NCBI GenBank assembly: GCA_034440635.1
Contig: JAOTON010000977.1
Location: forward strand, 1,054,001-1,118,000
Origin: Lepas anatifera
Lineage: Eukaryota > Arthropoda > Thecostraca > Lepadidae
Length of the DNA stretch: 64,000 bases
Reading direction: 5' to 3'
The notes under the pieces were generated by a model. The model had not been told where the DNA came from and did not search any database. It saw only the letters and a list, made by a program, of their open reading frames with translations. Shown piece after piece: positions 24,701 through 33,293 of this stretch (its first letter is position 1; each line of letters begins with the position of its first letter). A program made the translations under genes and the position numbers.

Positions 24701-27700
24701 TCCCGGATATACTGTTGTAGACCCTAAAGGGTCTGATGTGTAGCAAGTTTCAAATCGATTAACTTAGAAATGTAGCTCTTATAGAGCTTCAAAGTTGAAG
24801 TGAGGTAACCTTGGTTGACCTCGCCTGGTGACCTGACCTTGGGCGACCTGGGATAAAAATTTTCAGGATGGTGGGAAAATGATGAGGTGAGAGATAGGCC
24901 CTCAACCACGGTGCTGCGTTTCGTCGTTTTTCTGCTTTCTCGAAAAACCTTGGGGGCATCGATGGTCCCGGTGGGGCGAGGGTTAAAACAACAACAAAAA
25001 TATACTGAAGCCACGAAGTCAATGGCCTTCAGAGGATCTGCTTGTATATATTTGCTCTTTCACCTTGTTGGCCTCCATTACAGCCCCTGTAATTTAATTG
25101 ACTTTGCTACTTTTGAGGACGTTTCTACTCCAAACCTCACATGAATCCCCTCGTTGGCATAGACCTTGTTTTGTGTGCCTAATATTTTGAATTTAGGATA
25201 CGCTTAAAAGCTGCGGTAGCGGTAGCGCTTTTAATTTTCTAGAGTCCGCTACCCGCTACTCCGCTACTTTTTGGTAGAGAAGTCGCTACCGCTACTCCGC
25301 TACCATTTAGGAGTCCGCAAGTTGCGGAGTAGCGGAGTAGCGGACTAAAGTAGCGACCGCCCACCTCTGCTATTATGGCCGACTAACGCTTTGTTATGAA
25401 ACCCTGCGGACATTCTGATGGATGAAGTGGCTTACGACGTACAAGTTTCATTAGGAAGAAGAGTAATCATGCTAACAGCTTTTAGGCAGTAAATTGTTAA
25501 GTTTTCAGTGCTGTGGTATGCGATAAACCTTGAGCGAGCCTATCAGTTATTAGGAATGGGGTGAAAAGGCAAGCCCATTAACTGCCCTAATAGTGGGCTG
25601 CACGCTCTTTTGGGACTAGGTACTTTACCGAACCTCTGCTCAGATTTTTGCGAGTTTTTTTTAGAAAGTGCAGGGGCCAAAAAGTGTTCAATGTGTCACC
25701 ATTGAAAATGTCAAACCATAAATGTGTCACCAGCCCAGGCTGCACAATGTGGCGCGTGTTGAGTTAGTAGGATACCAAAGGATACTCCTGGACCATCTTA
25801 GTTGTTGAAAACATTGCGAGTTTAAATTACATGTGCCAATTTGGGCTATTTGTTCCGTTATTCGTCTGGAGGAAACTATCAGCTAATTTTTGGCACCTTG
25901 TCCACCTTGGGCTGTCACCATTAAGAATGCCAAAATGATAAGTTTTGACCCTGGAAAGCGGATACGCTTAGCGCGCCGCCATATAATGCGCATATACCTA
26001 TTTGCAATGTTGAAAAACGTCAGGTCCCGGTCAACTCGGACAGGAAACCGGGCCCAGTTGCATGACCTTACCTAAACAAATGGGAAAGGAAAAAGGTGGG
26101 ATCATAAGTGTATCGTAGAAGACACGGCTCGGATCAATTTCATATCCCCAGAAGGCTACTTTTGATCGCTTTCGAGAATGAAGTACCTACAAAGTTCAGG
26201 TGTGCAAGCTCGATCTTTCCTGCTTCTTTTGTTGACTTTTTACGGTTAGTCAGTTCATTTAGGTGTAAGGCCAATTTCCTCGCTCTCGTAACATCAAATG
26301 TAAATTCATAAAAAATGGTAATCAATGGAAACAAATATACATGGGTAAATAAAAAACCTTAACTTCCCCATGATATTTTTCTCACCAGAAGACGATTGAT
26401 ATGTGAAGCGATCGTGCCAGGCTCCTTGAGAGCTGGACCGCTCCCTCGAAAGTATTTCCTGCATCTCGAGGATGCACTTGCTCGAGAGTATTTCCTGCAT
26501 CTCCGGCATTCACGTGCTCGAGAGTGATTCCTGCATCTCCGGCATTCATATGCTCGAGAGCATTTCCTGCATCTGCGACATACACATGCTCGAGGGTATT
26601 CCCTGCATTTCCGACATACATTGCCTATTTACAACTCTTACACATTGGTCTTGGCCAAGAATTTTGGAGACGACCACCCTGTCAGCCTAGCCCTGACTTC
26701 AGCGCACCATCTCTTCTCTGAGATGCTCTCCCGTGCTGTGCAGAGTTCCAGAGCGCGCAGGAGCTGACGGCTCGCGACTGCCTCTTCATCGGCAAGCACG
26801 CATTCAGCCGGGGTCTGTACGACGCGGCCATCGAGTGGTTCGAGGCAGCGCTATGGCGCACTGAAGACGAGCTGGATGGCGGAGAAGTCACAGCCACGCG
26901 GGACGAGATCGAACCATTGCTCTCCAGCACCGTCACCCTGGTCAGTGTCAGTACCGTCACCCTGGTCAGTGTCAGCACCGTCACCCTGGCCAGTGTCACC
27001 ACTTCATCCTGGCCGTGTGTACCGTACCCTGGTCAGTGTCGTACCGTCACCTGGTCGTGTCACCACCGTCACCCTGGCCAGTGTCACCACTGACACCCTG
27101 GTCGTGTCGTACCGTCACCCTGGTCAGTGTCACCACCGTCACCCTGGTCAGTGTCAGCACCGTCACCCTGGCCAGTGTCACCACTGACACCCTGGTCAGT
27201 GTCAGTACCGTCACCCTGGTCAGTGTCAGCACCGTCACCCTGGCCAGTGTCACCACTGACACATTATGCTTTGCAGTGCCATTCAGGACTTCCTTCGCTG
27301 TGGACTGGCTAAAGAGCTGCTTAAAAACAGGAATCCTCTGTGATTATGATTTCAGGGACCTTATTTTGCGCTGCACAAATATGCCTGTCACTTGAATCAT
27401 GTAACAAATGGCCGTTCCAAAAAGGTAGAATCTAGGTTGTTTTTTCTCGTGAAGGATATATATGGATATTTTTAATCCAATTTTTATATTGATTCTCCAG
27501 GGAACGGGTAAAAGAATAAGCTAACCTGTTTTTCCACGCATCGGTCCATCAAATTAAGCCAGGTCAGGTGGGCACTCCTTTCCTAAACCAAAATCAACCT
27601 CTGAAAAATTGGGGATAGTTTGAGATAAGACCATTGCTTATTCACTATTTCCAACCGGAGCCTGACTTCTAACCTTGCCGCGGTCCGCAGCACGACAGCG

Positions 27701-30700
27701 TTCTGGAGGCGCAGGGTCCGAGAGGCGAGGACTGGCGCACCAATCCTGTACCGGTGGACCGCCACCTGGCGGCGCAACCCCGCTACCAGCCGACCGGGGG
27801 CGCCACCTTCACGCCGAAGCTGTACCAGCCGCAGGCCGAGGCTGAGGAGGAGGAGCACTTCTACCGACTCTGCAGGGGAGAGCGGCTCAGGGTGGGTACT
27901 GCAGGTCTCTTGCTGAGGTGGATTGGGAGCTGAAAGGCGCCGATTCCGGGCATATTGTAAAAATGCCGGGCAGAACAAGATAAGCGTGAATTGTGTTGGC
28001 TAAGTCTGGTCGCTCACGCATATATGTTGCGCCGGGTCGCTCAAACCGTTCACCGTTTCAGAACAGATTTTCGAAAATTTCCCGCCCAGCTTCTTCGGGA
28101 GGTATGGATAGCACATTATTTTTTTCTTAAGGAATAAACGTTGGCTCCGTCCCGATACAACTATGGCCTTGTATCCCATCTGTTTATTTGTTAACGGAAC
28201 GTCAGAATCAAGAATGGAACTCCAGTATATCCAAACTCAGCCATATTCCACTTCATGCAGGTGCTAATTTGCGTTAGATTGAGGCATGAGTTCCTTATTT
28301 TGCACTAATAATTTTACTAACGGGCAAAATGGCGTTCACCTTAGTCGGCGGCGGAGGAAGCACGACTCTCCTGCCACCTGACGGCGAACGGCAGCCCGCT
28401 GCTGGTGCTGGCTCCGCTGCGGGTGGAGGTGCTCAGCCTGCGGCCGTACATCGTGGTGCTGCACCAGCTGGTGACGGACGCCGAGGTGGAGCGGTTCCAG
28501 GCGCTGGCCGGGCCGCGGCTCTCCACCTCCCGTCACCGCAGCCCGGACGGACACTTCGTCAGCAGCACCAGCCGAGTCAGCAAAAAGTCAGTCACAGTCG
28601 GGCACAGCACCGGAATACTGCTCCACCGCGTGGGGGTATGGTGGCCGCAGGCCTCGACCATGGTATAGGTGTAGCATGGCGGAGCTATAGACAAAGATGC
28701 AGACGTGCTAGATTATGAACGTAGTGGAAATAAGTCAAAAGGTAGTTAGTTTAACGACGCATCAACTGCTAGGTGATAGGATGCCACCAGCTTTTTCCTG
28801 TTGTTAGAGCTTCAGGGCCCTGTTTACACTATCAGCAGTGGCGACGGAGGGTTCGGATTTAAGGAGGGTATCATGGACTTTTCAACCCATTTAATCTCAG
28901 TCAACATCGTAGGATTAGTGTTAAAATTCATCATTTGGGGCAGTTCTCCGGTCCTCCCTTGTTCTGCCATCTATGGCTTTCCGAGAACACGGCCGGACTT
29001 ACGCCCGGAGCCTGTAACCCAGGAGACAGATCCAATTGCATTACTGACAACGCATTGAATACAAGGATTAGAAGGGATACGGCCATGCTCTTCTCCGACG
29101 GTTTTGTACTCGGGAGAAGTTTGCATTCATATGGCATTGTACATTGAAGGACAGGATCCTTGCACCATGCTGTTCCTGAGCACTGCTTGCTGATGTGGGT
29201 GGTGTTCGTCAGCGCCTGGATTCCGGACAATGAGGACCCGTCAGGAACGCTGGCACGAGTCACGCGCAGGGTGGCTGCATCCTCCGGGCTCAAGTGTGAC
29301 ACGGACCGCGCTGCAGAGGCTTTCCAGGTAAGAGCAAAGTCAGGTTGCCCAAATTCAGACGTGTTTGTAGCAGCCTGAATTAATGCTTCCATCACAGAGA
29401 CATCAGTTACGCCACCTTCTCCACTTGTGTGAGACAAGGGCTAAAGAATGTGACTCCAGGACAAAGGTGATTCTACTTTTTTCTGTGACAGCTATCATCG
29501 CATGTATGTTTCTAGAAATCGCCTGTTGTGCATGTGTTCATATGTATGTACCTGTATTGCAAAATCATACCATCTGTAATAGAACCGTCTTCGTCGAGTG
29601 AATAACGCAGAAAGAGGGTGAAAAGAAGCTTCAGTCTGTTCCATCCTCAGGTCGCCAACTACGGTATCGGCGGTCTGTACGTGACGCACACGGACCACCA
29701 CATGGGCGACGGCACGCCGCGCGGCCCCCACGCCGACTGGGAGGCCATCATCGGTGACCGCCTGGCCACCTGGATGGTGTACCTCTCCGACGTGCCGTCG
29801 GGCGGCGCCACTGTGTTCCCGCGCGCCGGAGTGACGGTGTGGCCGGAGCGGGGCAGCGTGGCCTTCTGGTGGAACCTGGACGCTGCCGGGCGGGGTGACG
29901 ACGACACCCGTCATGCCGCCTGTCCAGTCCTGCACGGCAGCAAGTGGGGTGAGCTGGCGACGGCGAACTGGGACGGGGATTGGACCTCCGGTTGGACACG
30001 GGGAACTGGGACGGGGATTGGACCTTAGGGTGGACACGGGGAACTGGGACGGGGACAGGGGTCGAAAACCTTCCATTTTGGCATTCTAAATGGTGACAGC
30101 CCAAGGTGGGCACGGTGACAAAAATTACCCGACAGGTTTCTTACAGACCAATAACGGAGCAAACCACCACAATTGGCAATTATAATTTGAGCTCGTAATG
30201 TTTTTCAACAACTAGAATGGTCCAGGAGTATCCTTTGGTATCCTAATAACGCAAAACGTGCCACTCTTTGTAGCCTGGGCTGGTGACACATTTATGGTTC
30301 GACGTTTTCAATGGTGACACACCGGACACTTTTTTGGCCCCTGGACGGGGATTGGACCTTAGGGTGGACACGGCGAACTGGGACGGGGATTGGACATTAG
30401 AGTGGACACGACGAACTGGGACGGGGATTGGACATTAGGGTGGACACGGAGAACTGGGACGGGGATTGGACATTAGGGTGGACACGGGGAACTGGGACGG
30501 GGATTGGACCTTAGGGTGGACACGGGGAACTGGGATGGGGATTGGACCTTAGGGTGGACACGGGGAACTGGGATGGGGATTGGACCTTAGGGTAGACACG
30601 ACGAACTGGGACGGGGATTAGACCTTAGGGTGGACATGGCGAACTGGGATGGGGATTGGACCTTAGGGTGGACATGGCGAACTGGGACGGGGATTGGACC

Positions 30701-33088
30701 TTAGGGTGGACATGGCGAACTGGGACGGGGATTGGACCTTAGGGTGGACACGGGGAACTGGGACGGGGATTGGACTTCCGGGCGGGTACGACGAACTGGG
30801 ACGGGATTGGACCTCCGGGTGGGTACGACGAACTGGGACAAGGTTGGACATTAGGGTGGACATGGCCAACTGGGACGGGGATTGGACCTTAGGGTGGACA
30901 CGGGGAACTGGGACGGGGATTGGACCTTAGGGTGGACACGACGAACTGGGACGGGGATTGGACCTTAGGGTGGACACGGGGAACTGGGACGGGGATTGGA
31001 CCTCCGGGTGGGTACGACGAACTGGGACGGGGATTGGACCTTAGGGTGGACATGGGGAACTGGGACGGGGATTGGACCTTAGGGTGGACACGGGGAACTG
31101 GGACGGGGATTGGACCTTAGGGTGGGTACGACGAACTGGGACGGGATTGGACAGCTGGATAGATCTCCGAATCGCTGTCAAATCGGATTAGATTAGGGTT
31201 TTGTAGCAGAGAAATCAGAGCAGCGGGATAGTTCCTGATCTGTGTGTAGATCCGAATCTCCATTTTGTCGCTTGAGTAATTATAATATATATTGAATTTG
31301 TATTGATAATCATGGTGAGTAGTCGGATCGGTGTGGAAATCTAGAAGCTGTAGATATGAACGAATTGGAACTGAATTCTCTTCACAGCGGCACACTTAAG
31401 GAGAGGGTGATTGCCGTACTGTTGGTAGGTACTTGGAAAGGCAGGCTGGACGCTGGGATGGGTGCTCGTGTCTGTAATTGCGATGTATGTGTGAACAGAT
31501 GCTTGCCACTAGAGTGGGGCGGGAGACGGGATGACAATTTTCTAGATTCCAATTTTCCCGAAAATACCACAGGAAAAACTCAATGGAAAGGGAGGCGATC
31601 GTAATTTGGATACTCTTTCGAGTTAAGATGAAATGGAACCAACGGAAATAGAACGGAATTGAATGGATGCTACAGTGATACATCATGTTGACGCCTACCA
31701 TATTTACCTGCCACCAGGGGAGAGAAAAATGAAACGGAAAGAGCCTATCAAAGAATCTAATCGAAGGAAAAGAGTCCTACAATGGGGGGAAACAGCTGCG
31801 GCCTACGCACAGAAATAAGTAGACTATGTCACTATGTAGAATGTTGTGATACCATAACTACTATACTGAAGGGCTTATTAGTTTTGGAAATATTCAATCA
31901 TCTGCTTCTTCGAGATTTTTCCCAGCTATGTCGGTAAGCTCGGAGTTTTTCTGACCTTTGCTTGCCACTTGCTAGGAATAAGTTGTGTAAAATAACGTCG
32001 ATGTGGAATGGAAAACGGGTGTGTCACAACCGTTTTACATTTTCGTTGTTTTCACAGTCGTTATTAACTGTTCAAAAACGGGTGTCTCGCAACCGATTTC
32101 CATTTCCGTAGTTCACGCAAGATTTACTAACCATTCTAGAACGGATTTGTCGCACCTGTTTTTCTTCTCGTAGTTTACTCAAGCTTTTTTAACGAAAGGT
32201 GAAAATAAATTATGGAAACTGAAACTCAGAAACGGCACGTATTAATACACCAATCTTGAGATTGATCTTCAGATCAGTGCATAGTGATTTTACTGGCATC
32301 ACACTCCGGAAACGGTTGGACTAACTTTACAGGTGGTCTGGAGAACAGAAGAAAGTGGTCGTTCTCTCGTCTACATGCATTTTGCACAGACCAAGGAAAT
32401 TATTGTTAACAGTGATGGGGTTGCTATTCAATCATGATAATGAGCTCTCTTCGAAGCAGTGATCCACTATTTCACTTTTTCCAGTGAATTTGTATTTCAC
32501 ACTTATCACGGCCTTGTATTTTCAAGCATACGACTCTTAAGATACTATAATTAATAACTATCACTATTACTATAAAATATTAAACTCTTCAACTATAAGA
32601 ATGAAAAAGAAAAGGATCACTTGTTTGGAGCTCGGCATGATATGCGTGAAGTCATCAGAAATTAACTACACTAAAATGTGTGTGCGACTGGTGGCAATAC
32701 CACAGTCGAGCGAGACTACGCTACACTGTGCACCGGATGTTTGTACACTCGGTATCAGCTACTTCCATCAACATCCGCACCGTCATATTTCCTCGATTCG
32801 CACCACATCCGCCACCGGGTCGGAGGAAGGGGTGGGGTGGTAAAGGGGTCACGCCCCTAAATGGCTCGATTTCCTTTAATTATTTTTTACCAGTTCGACC
32901 ATTCCCCGGCGGACTTATTTGAATCCGCCAATGCTCACGTCTCCTCGCCGCGCTGGAAGCACTGTCCGTGTTGACCTCTAACAGCCTCCACTATTGTTTC
33001 AGTGTCCAACAAGTGGATCCACTACAATGAGCAGTTTCGAGTGAAACCCTGTGGCTTAGCGGAGGATGTGTTCCACCAAACTCCCTGA
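6577..33088 (+). CDS. P4HA: Prolyl 4-hydroxylase alpha subunit (8 exons placed; 5' end and one internal part missing)
   Basis: Catalytic alpha subunit of collagen prolyl 4-hydroxylase, an ER-lumen Fe(II)/2-oxoglutarate dioxygenase that hydroxylates X-Pro-Gly prolines and works as a tetramer with protein disulfide isomerase (family knowledge). Exons: 6577-6716, 15689-15862, 26744-26940, 27691-27891, 28345-28586, 29213-29327, 29651-29948, 33003-33088. All junctions are GT..AG and the phases join without a stop. In order they encode an N-terminal helical segment, a TPR-type peptide-binding segment (ELTARDC, FIGKHAF), the linker with FYRLCRGE, and the C-terminal double-stranded beta-helix with H-T-D, TRHAACPVL and the lysine of GSKW. 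About 482 residues are recovered against roughly 530-550 usual. The shortfall is the signal peptide and first helices, plus about 45 residues of the second TPR helix pair between exons 3 and 4. The gene spans over 26 kb, mostly repeats. Confidence 0.93.
7612..7635 (+). repeat. (GTAT/ACAT)n palindromic microsatellite
   Basis: TGTATGTACATACATACATA; short and self-complementary. Confidence 0.75.
8177..8197 (+). repeat. (TC)n microsatellite
   Basis: About ten TC units in a P4HA intron. Confidence 0.85.
9110..9385 (+). repeat. Dispersed repeat, copy 1 (ACGGAATTT...CCCGTCTCC)
   Basis: Shares CACGGAATTT-TACTGGGAGA, a gap with varied AT-rich sequence, then ACGT-CCC-ACTCGCG and CCCGTCTCC with 21425-21690. 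Likely a degraded transposon family. Confidence 0.5.
9479..10674 (+). mobile_element. piggyBac-like MITE, diverged copy
   Basis: TTAA at 9475-9478 and 10675-10678; starts CCCTTGCCCCGGTGGCGGG and ends CCCGGGCGAAGG. Same layout and AGGTCA-rich interior as the 2.3 kb copy, but clearly diverged, so an older insertion or subfamily. Confidence 0.68.
10905..11085 (-). mobile_element. tRNA-derived SINE (copy 1)
   Basis: On the minus strand it carries an A-box-like GAGCCTAGTGACTTC and a B-box-like GGGTTCAATTT at tRNA spacing, followed by the tail shared with the copy at 14480-14660 (CCGGTGGAGAAGATCC). Pol III boxes are degraded. Confidence 0.68.
11086..13449. other. P4HA intron, part; CpG-rich patch
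   Basis: 12880-13060 is GC-rich and could be taken for an exon, but neither strand gives a recognisable protein, and P4HA exons 1 and 2 already join. Otherwise the small MITE at 12531 and nothing else. Confidence 0.35.
12531..12676 (+). mobile_element. Probable small hAT-like MITE with CAGTGGCGGATCC ends
   Basis: CAGTGGCGGATCCAGG to CCTGGGTCCGCCATTG, good inverted ends, but I see no clear 8-bp duplication, so an old or partly rearranged copy. Confidence 0.55.
13450..14345 (+). mobile_element. DNA element with GGGCAAAA-type inverted ends (copy 1)
   Basis: Starts GGGAGACCAGGGCAAAAGTG and ends GTCCATTTTGCCCCGATC TCCCC. Same family and order as 51511-52552. The left flank shows TA. Contains scattered TTTGCCCC words. 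Non-coding. Confidence 0.68.
14480..14660 (-). mobile_element. tRNA-derived SINE (copy 2)
   Basis: Minus strand GGTGGCCTAGTGGCTTCG (A box) and GGGTTCAACCC (perfect B-box core), then GATCTGACCCGGTGGAGAGG. Better preserved than the copy near 11 kb. Confidence 0.75.
15689..15862 (+). CDS. P4HA: P4HA exon, N-terminal domain (GAAVALIRLQDTY)
   Basis: Acceptor GCTGTTGCAG, donor GTGGGT, 58 codons, phase 1 in and out. The first codon joins G from the previous exon with AA to give Glu. It contains RPFPGTDDLHGAAVALIRLQ followed by DTYRLNMTQLPRGHIVG. The G-A-A-x-A-L-x-R-L-Q-D-T-Y block is one of the best-conserved signatures of animal P4HA N-terminal regions. An in-frame TGA just upstream confirms the choice of acceptor. 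Confidence 0.92.
16165..16432 (+). repeat. 19-bp minisatellite (GTAGAGTAGCTCAGCTGCA)
   Basis: About 14 units with few substitutions, ending 10 bases before the TTAA element at 16447. Each unit has an AGCTCAGCT/CAGCTG palindrome. Confidence 0.93.
16447..17464 (+). mobile_element. piggyBac-like MITE, well-preserved copy
   Basis: 1,018 bp between TTAA 16443-16446 and TTAA 17465-17468. Starts CCCGCGCCCCACCGGGGTCC and ends CCCGGTGGGCGAGGG; both ends carry CATCGATGGCC palindromes. A good reference copy for the family in this window. Confidence 0.85.
17560..17768 (+). repeat. Dispersed repeat, copy 2
   Basis: Same ordered blocks as 4990-5275, about 85% similar by eye, starting some 95 bases after the TTAA element ends. 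Confidence 0.6.
19313..19490 (+). mobile_element. tRNA-derived SINE of a second family
   Basis: A-box-like GAGGTGGCTTAGTGG, B-box-like GGTTCAGTCTC, then a tail with GGTGCGTCGTTAAACCCCAA and CAATTATTT. The tail also occurs as a fragment near 28.75 kb. Confidence 0.7.
20215..20366 (+). pseudogene. Possible TPR-like exon remnant in the P4HA intron (weak)
   Basis: A GC-rich stretch whose codon usage resembles the exons. One frame reads SHLLLVCADGRRHRAAAAWL then ERATRGHEPTH, which has the look of a TPR helix pair such as a P4HA peptide-binding repeat. It lies between exons that already join in phase, so it is not needed for the transcript. A transposon with an imperfect 8-bp duplication interrupts it at 20367. 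It could be a dead or alternative exon, or chance. I see no strong acceptor or donor. Confidence 0.2.
20367..20696 (+). mobile_element. hAT-like MITE with TGGCGGACGCAGG ends
   Basis: 330 bp, CATTGGCGGACGCAGGGG to CTGCGTCCGCCCCTG. Flanked by CCGACGCA and CCAACGCA (one mismatch). Contains two internal repeats of CACTAGGTCTGTA. It interrupts the exon-like sequence just upstream. Confidence 0.72.
20697..24008. other. P4HA intron, part; no gene recognised
   Basis: Mixed composition, open frames under 110 codons, no family resemblance, and one dispersed repeat at 21425-21690. Confidence 0.4.
21425..21690 (+). repeat. Dispersed repeat, copy 2 (ACGGAATTT...CCCGTCTCC)
   Basis: Counterpart of 9110-9385, including the CGACGC boundary word next to CCCGTCTCCCC. 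Confidence 0.5.
24017..25369 (+). mobile_element. hAT-like element, 1.35 kb, with GCTAC-rich subterminal repeats
   Basis: Starts CAGAGGTGGGCG and ends CGCCCACCTCTG. Perfect 8-bp duplication CTATTATG at 24009-24016 and 25370-25377. Next to each end are many CGCTACTC / GCTACCGCTAC words in opposite orientation, which could be transposase-binding or fold-back repeats. Its middle holds a truncated TTAA element. No transposase frame. Confidence 0.87.
24315..24982 (+). mobile_element. piggyBac-like MITE, 5'-truncated, inside a hAT-like element
   Basis: Matches the family from its CCGCCAGTGGTTTGACCTCC block to the right end GGTGGGGCGAGGG|TTAA. The left 350 bp are missing. It lies wholly within the element at 24017-25369. 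Confidence 0.78.
25671..25953 (-). mobile_element. hAT-like MITE, same family as 1705-1986, reverse orientation
   Basis: Starts CAGGGGCCAAAAAGTG and ends GTTTTGACCCTG. Flanks GAAAGTG and GAAAGCG are compatible with an eroded duplication. Confidence 0.75.
26440..26630 (+). repeat. 36-bp minisatellite in the P4HA intron
   Basis: Four to five units of CTCGAGAGTATTTCCTGCAT followed by CTCCGGCATTCACGTG, with substitutions; it stops about 110 bases before the P4HA exon at 26744. Confidence 0.88.
26744..26940 (+). CDS. P4HA: P4HA exon, peptide-substrate-binding TPR region (first half)
   Basis: Acceptor CCGTGCTGTGCAG. The first codon (G|AG) is Glu. It reads EFQSAQELTARDCLFIGKHA, then FSRGLYDAAIEWFEAALW, the first helix pair of the P4HA peptide-binding TPR domain, then an acidic loop. 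I end it at CTG|GTCAGT (phase 0), which fits the next recognised exon. The last residues (SSTVTL) are already the first copy of the 24-bp minisatellite that follows, so the true end could be up to about 20 bases earlier, or at one of the many repeated GTCAGT sites. Confidence 0.82.
26918..27262 (+). repeat. 24-bp minisatellite at a P4HA splice donor
   Basis: About 14 units of GTCAGTGTCAGCACCGTCAC plus CCTG, with variants (ACCACTGACACC, some short units). The first unit overlaps the 3' end of the P4HA exon, and every full unit carries a GTCAGT donor-like word. The second TPR helix pair of P4HA would be expected in or next to this region and is absent. Confidence 0.9.
27691..27891 (+). CDS. P4HA: P4HA exon, linker before the catalytic domain
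   Basis: Acceptor GCGGTCCGCAG, donor GTGGGT, 67 codons, phase 0 in and out. It starts HDSVLEAQGPRGEDW and ends EEEEHFYRLCRGERLR. The Y-x-x-L-C-R-G-E motif marks the end of the peptide-binding region in all animal P4HA proteins. The acidic, proline-containing middle is the usual variable linker. Confidence 0.92.
28345..28586 (+). CDS. P4HA: P4HA exon, start of catalytic domain
   Basis: I chose acceptor GTTCACCTTAG over a downstream GCGGAG because it has a better pyrimidine tract; both keep phase 0. It reads LSCHLTANGSPLLVLAPLRV, then LRPYIVVLHQLVTDAEVE, then GPRLSTSRH and the strand FVSSTSRVSK. These match the family blocks C-x-L-x-x-N-G-S-P-L-L and P-x-I-V-x-x-H-x-[LV]-x-[ST]-D-A-E. It leaves in phase 2 (AA|), completed as Asn by the next exon. 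Confidence 0.95.
28745..28786 (-). mobile_element. SINE tail fragment
   Basis: TTTAACGACGCATCAACTGC is the reverse complement, with few changes, of the tail of the SINE at 19.3 kb. Confidence 0.5.
29213..29327 (+). CDS. P4HA: P4HA exon, catalytic domain
   Basis: Acceptor GGTGTTCGTCAG, donor GTAAGAG. The split codon gives Asn, so the junction reads SRVSK-N-AWIPDNEDP. It continues LARVTRRVAASSGL and AAEAFQ, the conserved segment just before the jelly-roll core. Phase 0 out. Confidence 0.95.
29651..29948 (+). CDS. P4HA: P4HA exon carrying the active site
   Basis: Acceptor CCATCCTCAG, donor GTGAGC, leaves in phase 1. It starts VANYGIGGLYVTHTDHH. His13 and Asp15 of the exon are the first two iron ligands (H-x-D). 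GDRLATWMVYLSDVPSGGAT, VFPRAG and VAFWWNL are the beta-helix core. His88 in TRHAACPVL is the third ligand, and Lys98 in GSKW, ten residues on as in characterised enzymes, binds 2-oxoglutarate. All catalytic residues are present, so the enzyme should be active. Where many family members have His-Tyr/Phe-Asp, this one has His-Thr-Asp. Confidence 0.97.
29950..31150 (+). repeat. 38-bp minisatellite starting at a P4HA splice donor
   Basis: Units of GACGGGGATTGGACCTTAGG plus GTGGACACGGGGAACTGG, about 24 copies, split by the hAT-like MITE at 30056-30343. The first copy begins within about 15 bases of the exon end at 29948. Variants include CTCCGGGTGGGTACGACG. Confidence 0.93.
30056..30343 (+). mobile_element. 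hAT-like MITE inserted into the P4HA intron minisatellite
   Basis: Starts CAGGGGTCGAAAACC and ends TTTTTTGGCCCCTG; flanked by GACGGGGA at 30048-30055 and 30344-30351, a word of the minisatellite unit. The array continues on both sides. Confidence 0.85.
31151..33002. other. Last P4HA intron; nothing beyond a tandem repeat
   Basis: AT-rich, with the ~65-bp repeat at 31985-32185. No exon pattern before the acceptor at 33002. Confidence 0.45.
31985..32185 (+). repeat. Diverged ~65-bp tandem repeat
   Basis: Three units each with AACGGGTGTGTC(A/G)CAACCG-type core and TTTTC.TTTCGTAG. Old, around 70-75% similar by eye. Confidence 0.6.
33003..33088 (+). CDS. P4HA: P4HA last exon and stop
   Basis: Acceptor ATTGTTTCAG. 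The split codon G|TG gives Val, and the peptide VSNKWIHYNEQFRVKPCGL continues to a TGA at 33086-33088. V-S-N-K-W-I is the usual C-terminal signature. The tail is short, ending FHQTP. A minisatellite starts about 25 bases after the stop. Confidence 0.95.
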
Positions 33089-33114
33089 GGAGCTGCCGGG
33101 GCAGACAGCTGGCT

Positions 33115-33293
33115 ATGGACGACGCCCGGCGCTGTGGACAGCTGACGGCCGGTGCTGTGGACAGCTGACGGCCGGTGCTGTGGACAGCTGACAGCCGGCG
33201 CTGTGAACAGCTGACTGCCGGTGCTGTGGGCAGCTGACAGCCGGTGCTGTGGACAGCTGACAGCCGGTGCTGTGGACAGCTGACTGACGGTGC
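33115..33293 (+). repeat. 23-bp minisatellite in the P4HA 3' UTR
   Basis: About 7-8 units of GGACAGCTGACGGCCGGTGC plus TGT, with a few substitutions. Each unit contains the palindrome CAGCTG. It lies just after the stop codon, so it is probably transcribed in the 3' UTR. Confidence 0.9.

Noticed and set aside
26876..27395. Ser/Pro/Trp repeats (SPWSVSAPSPWPV) as a protein
   Set aside because: Product of the 24-bp minisatellite in an intron; no gene context beyond the P4HA exon edge.
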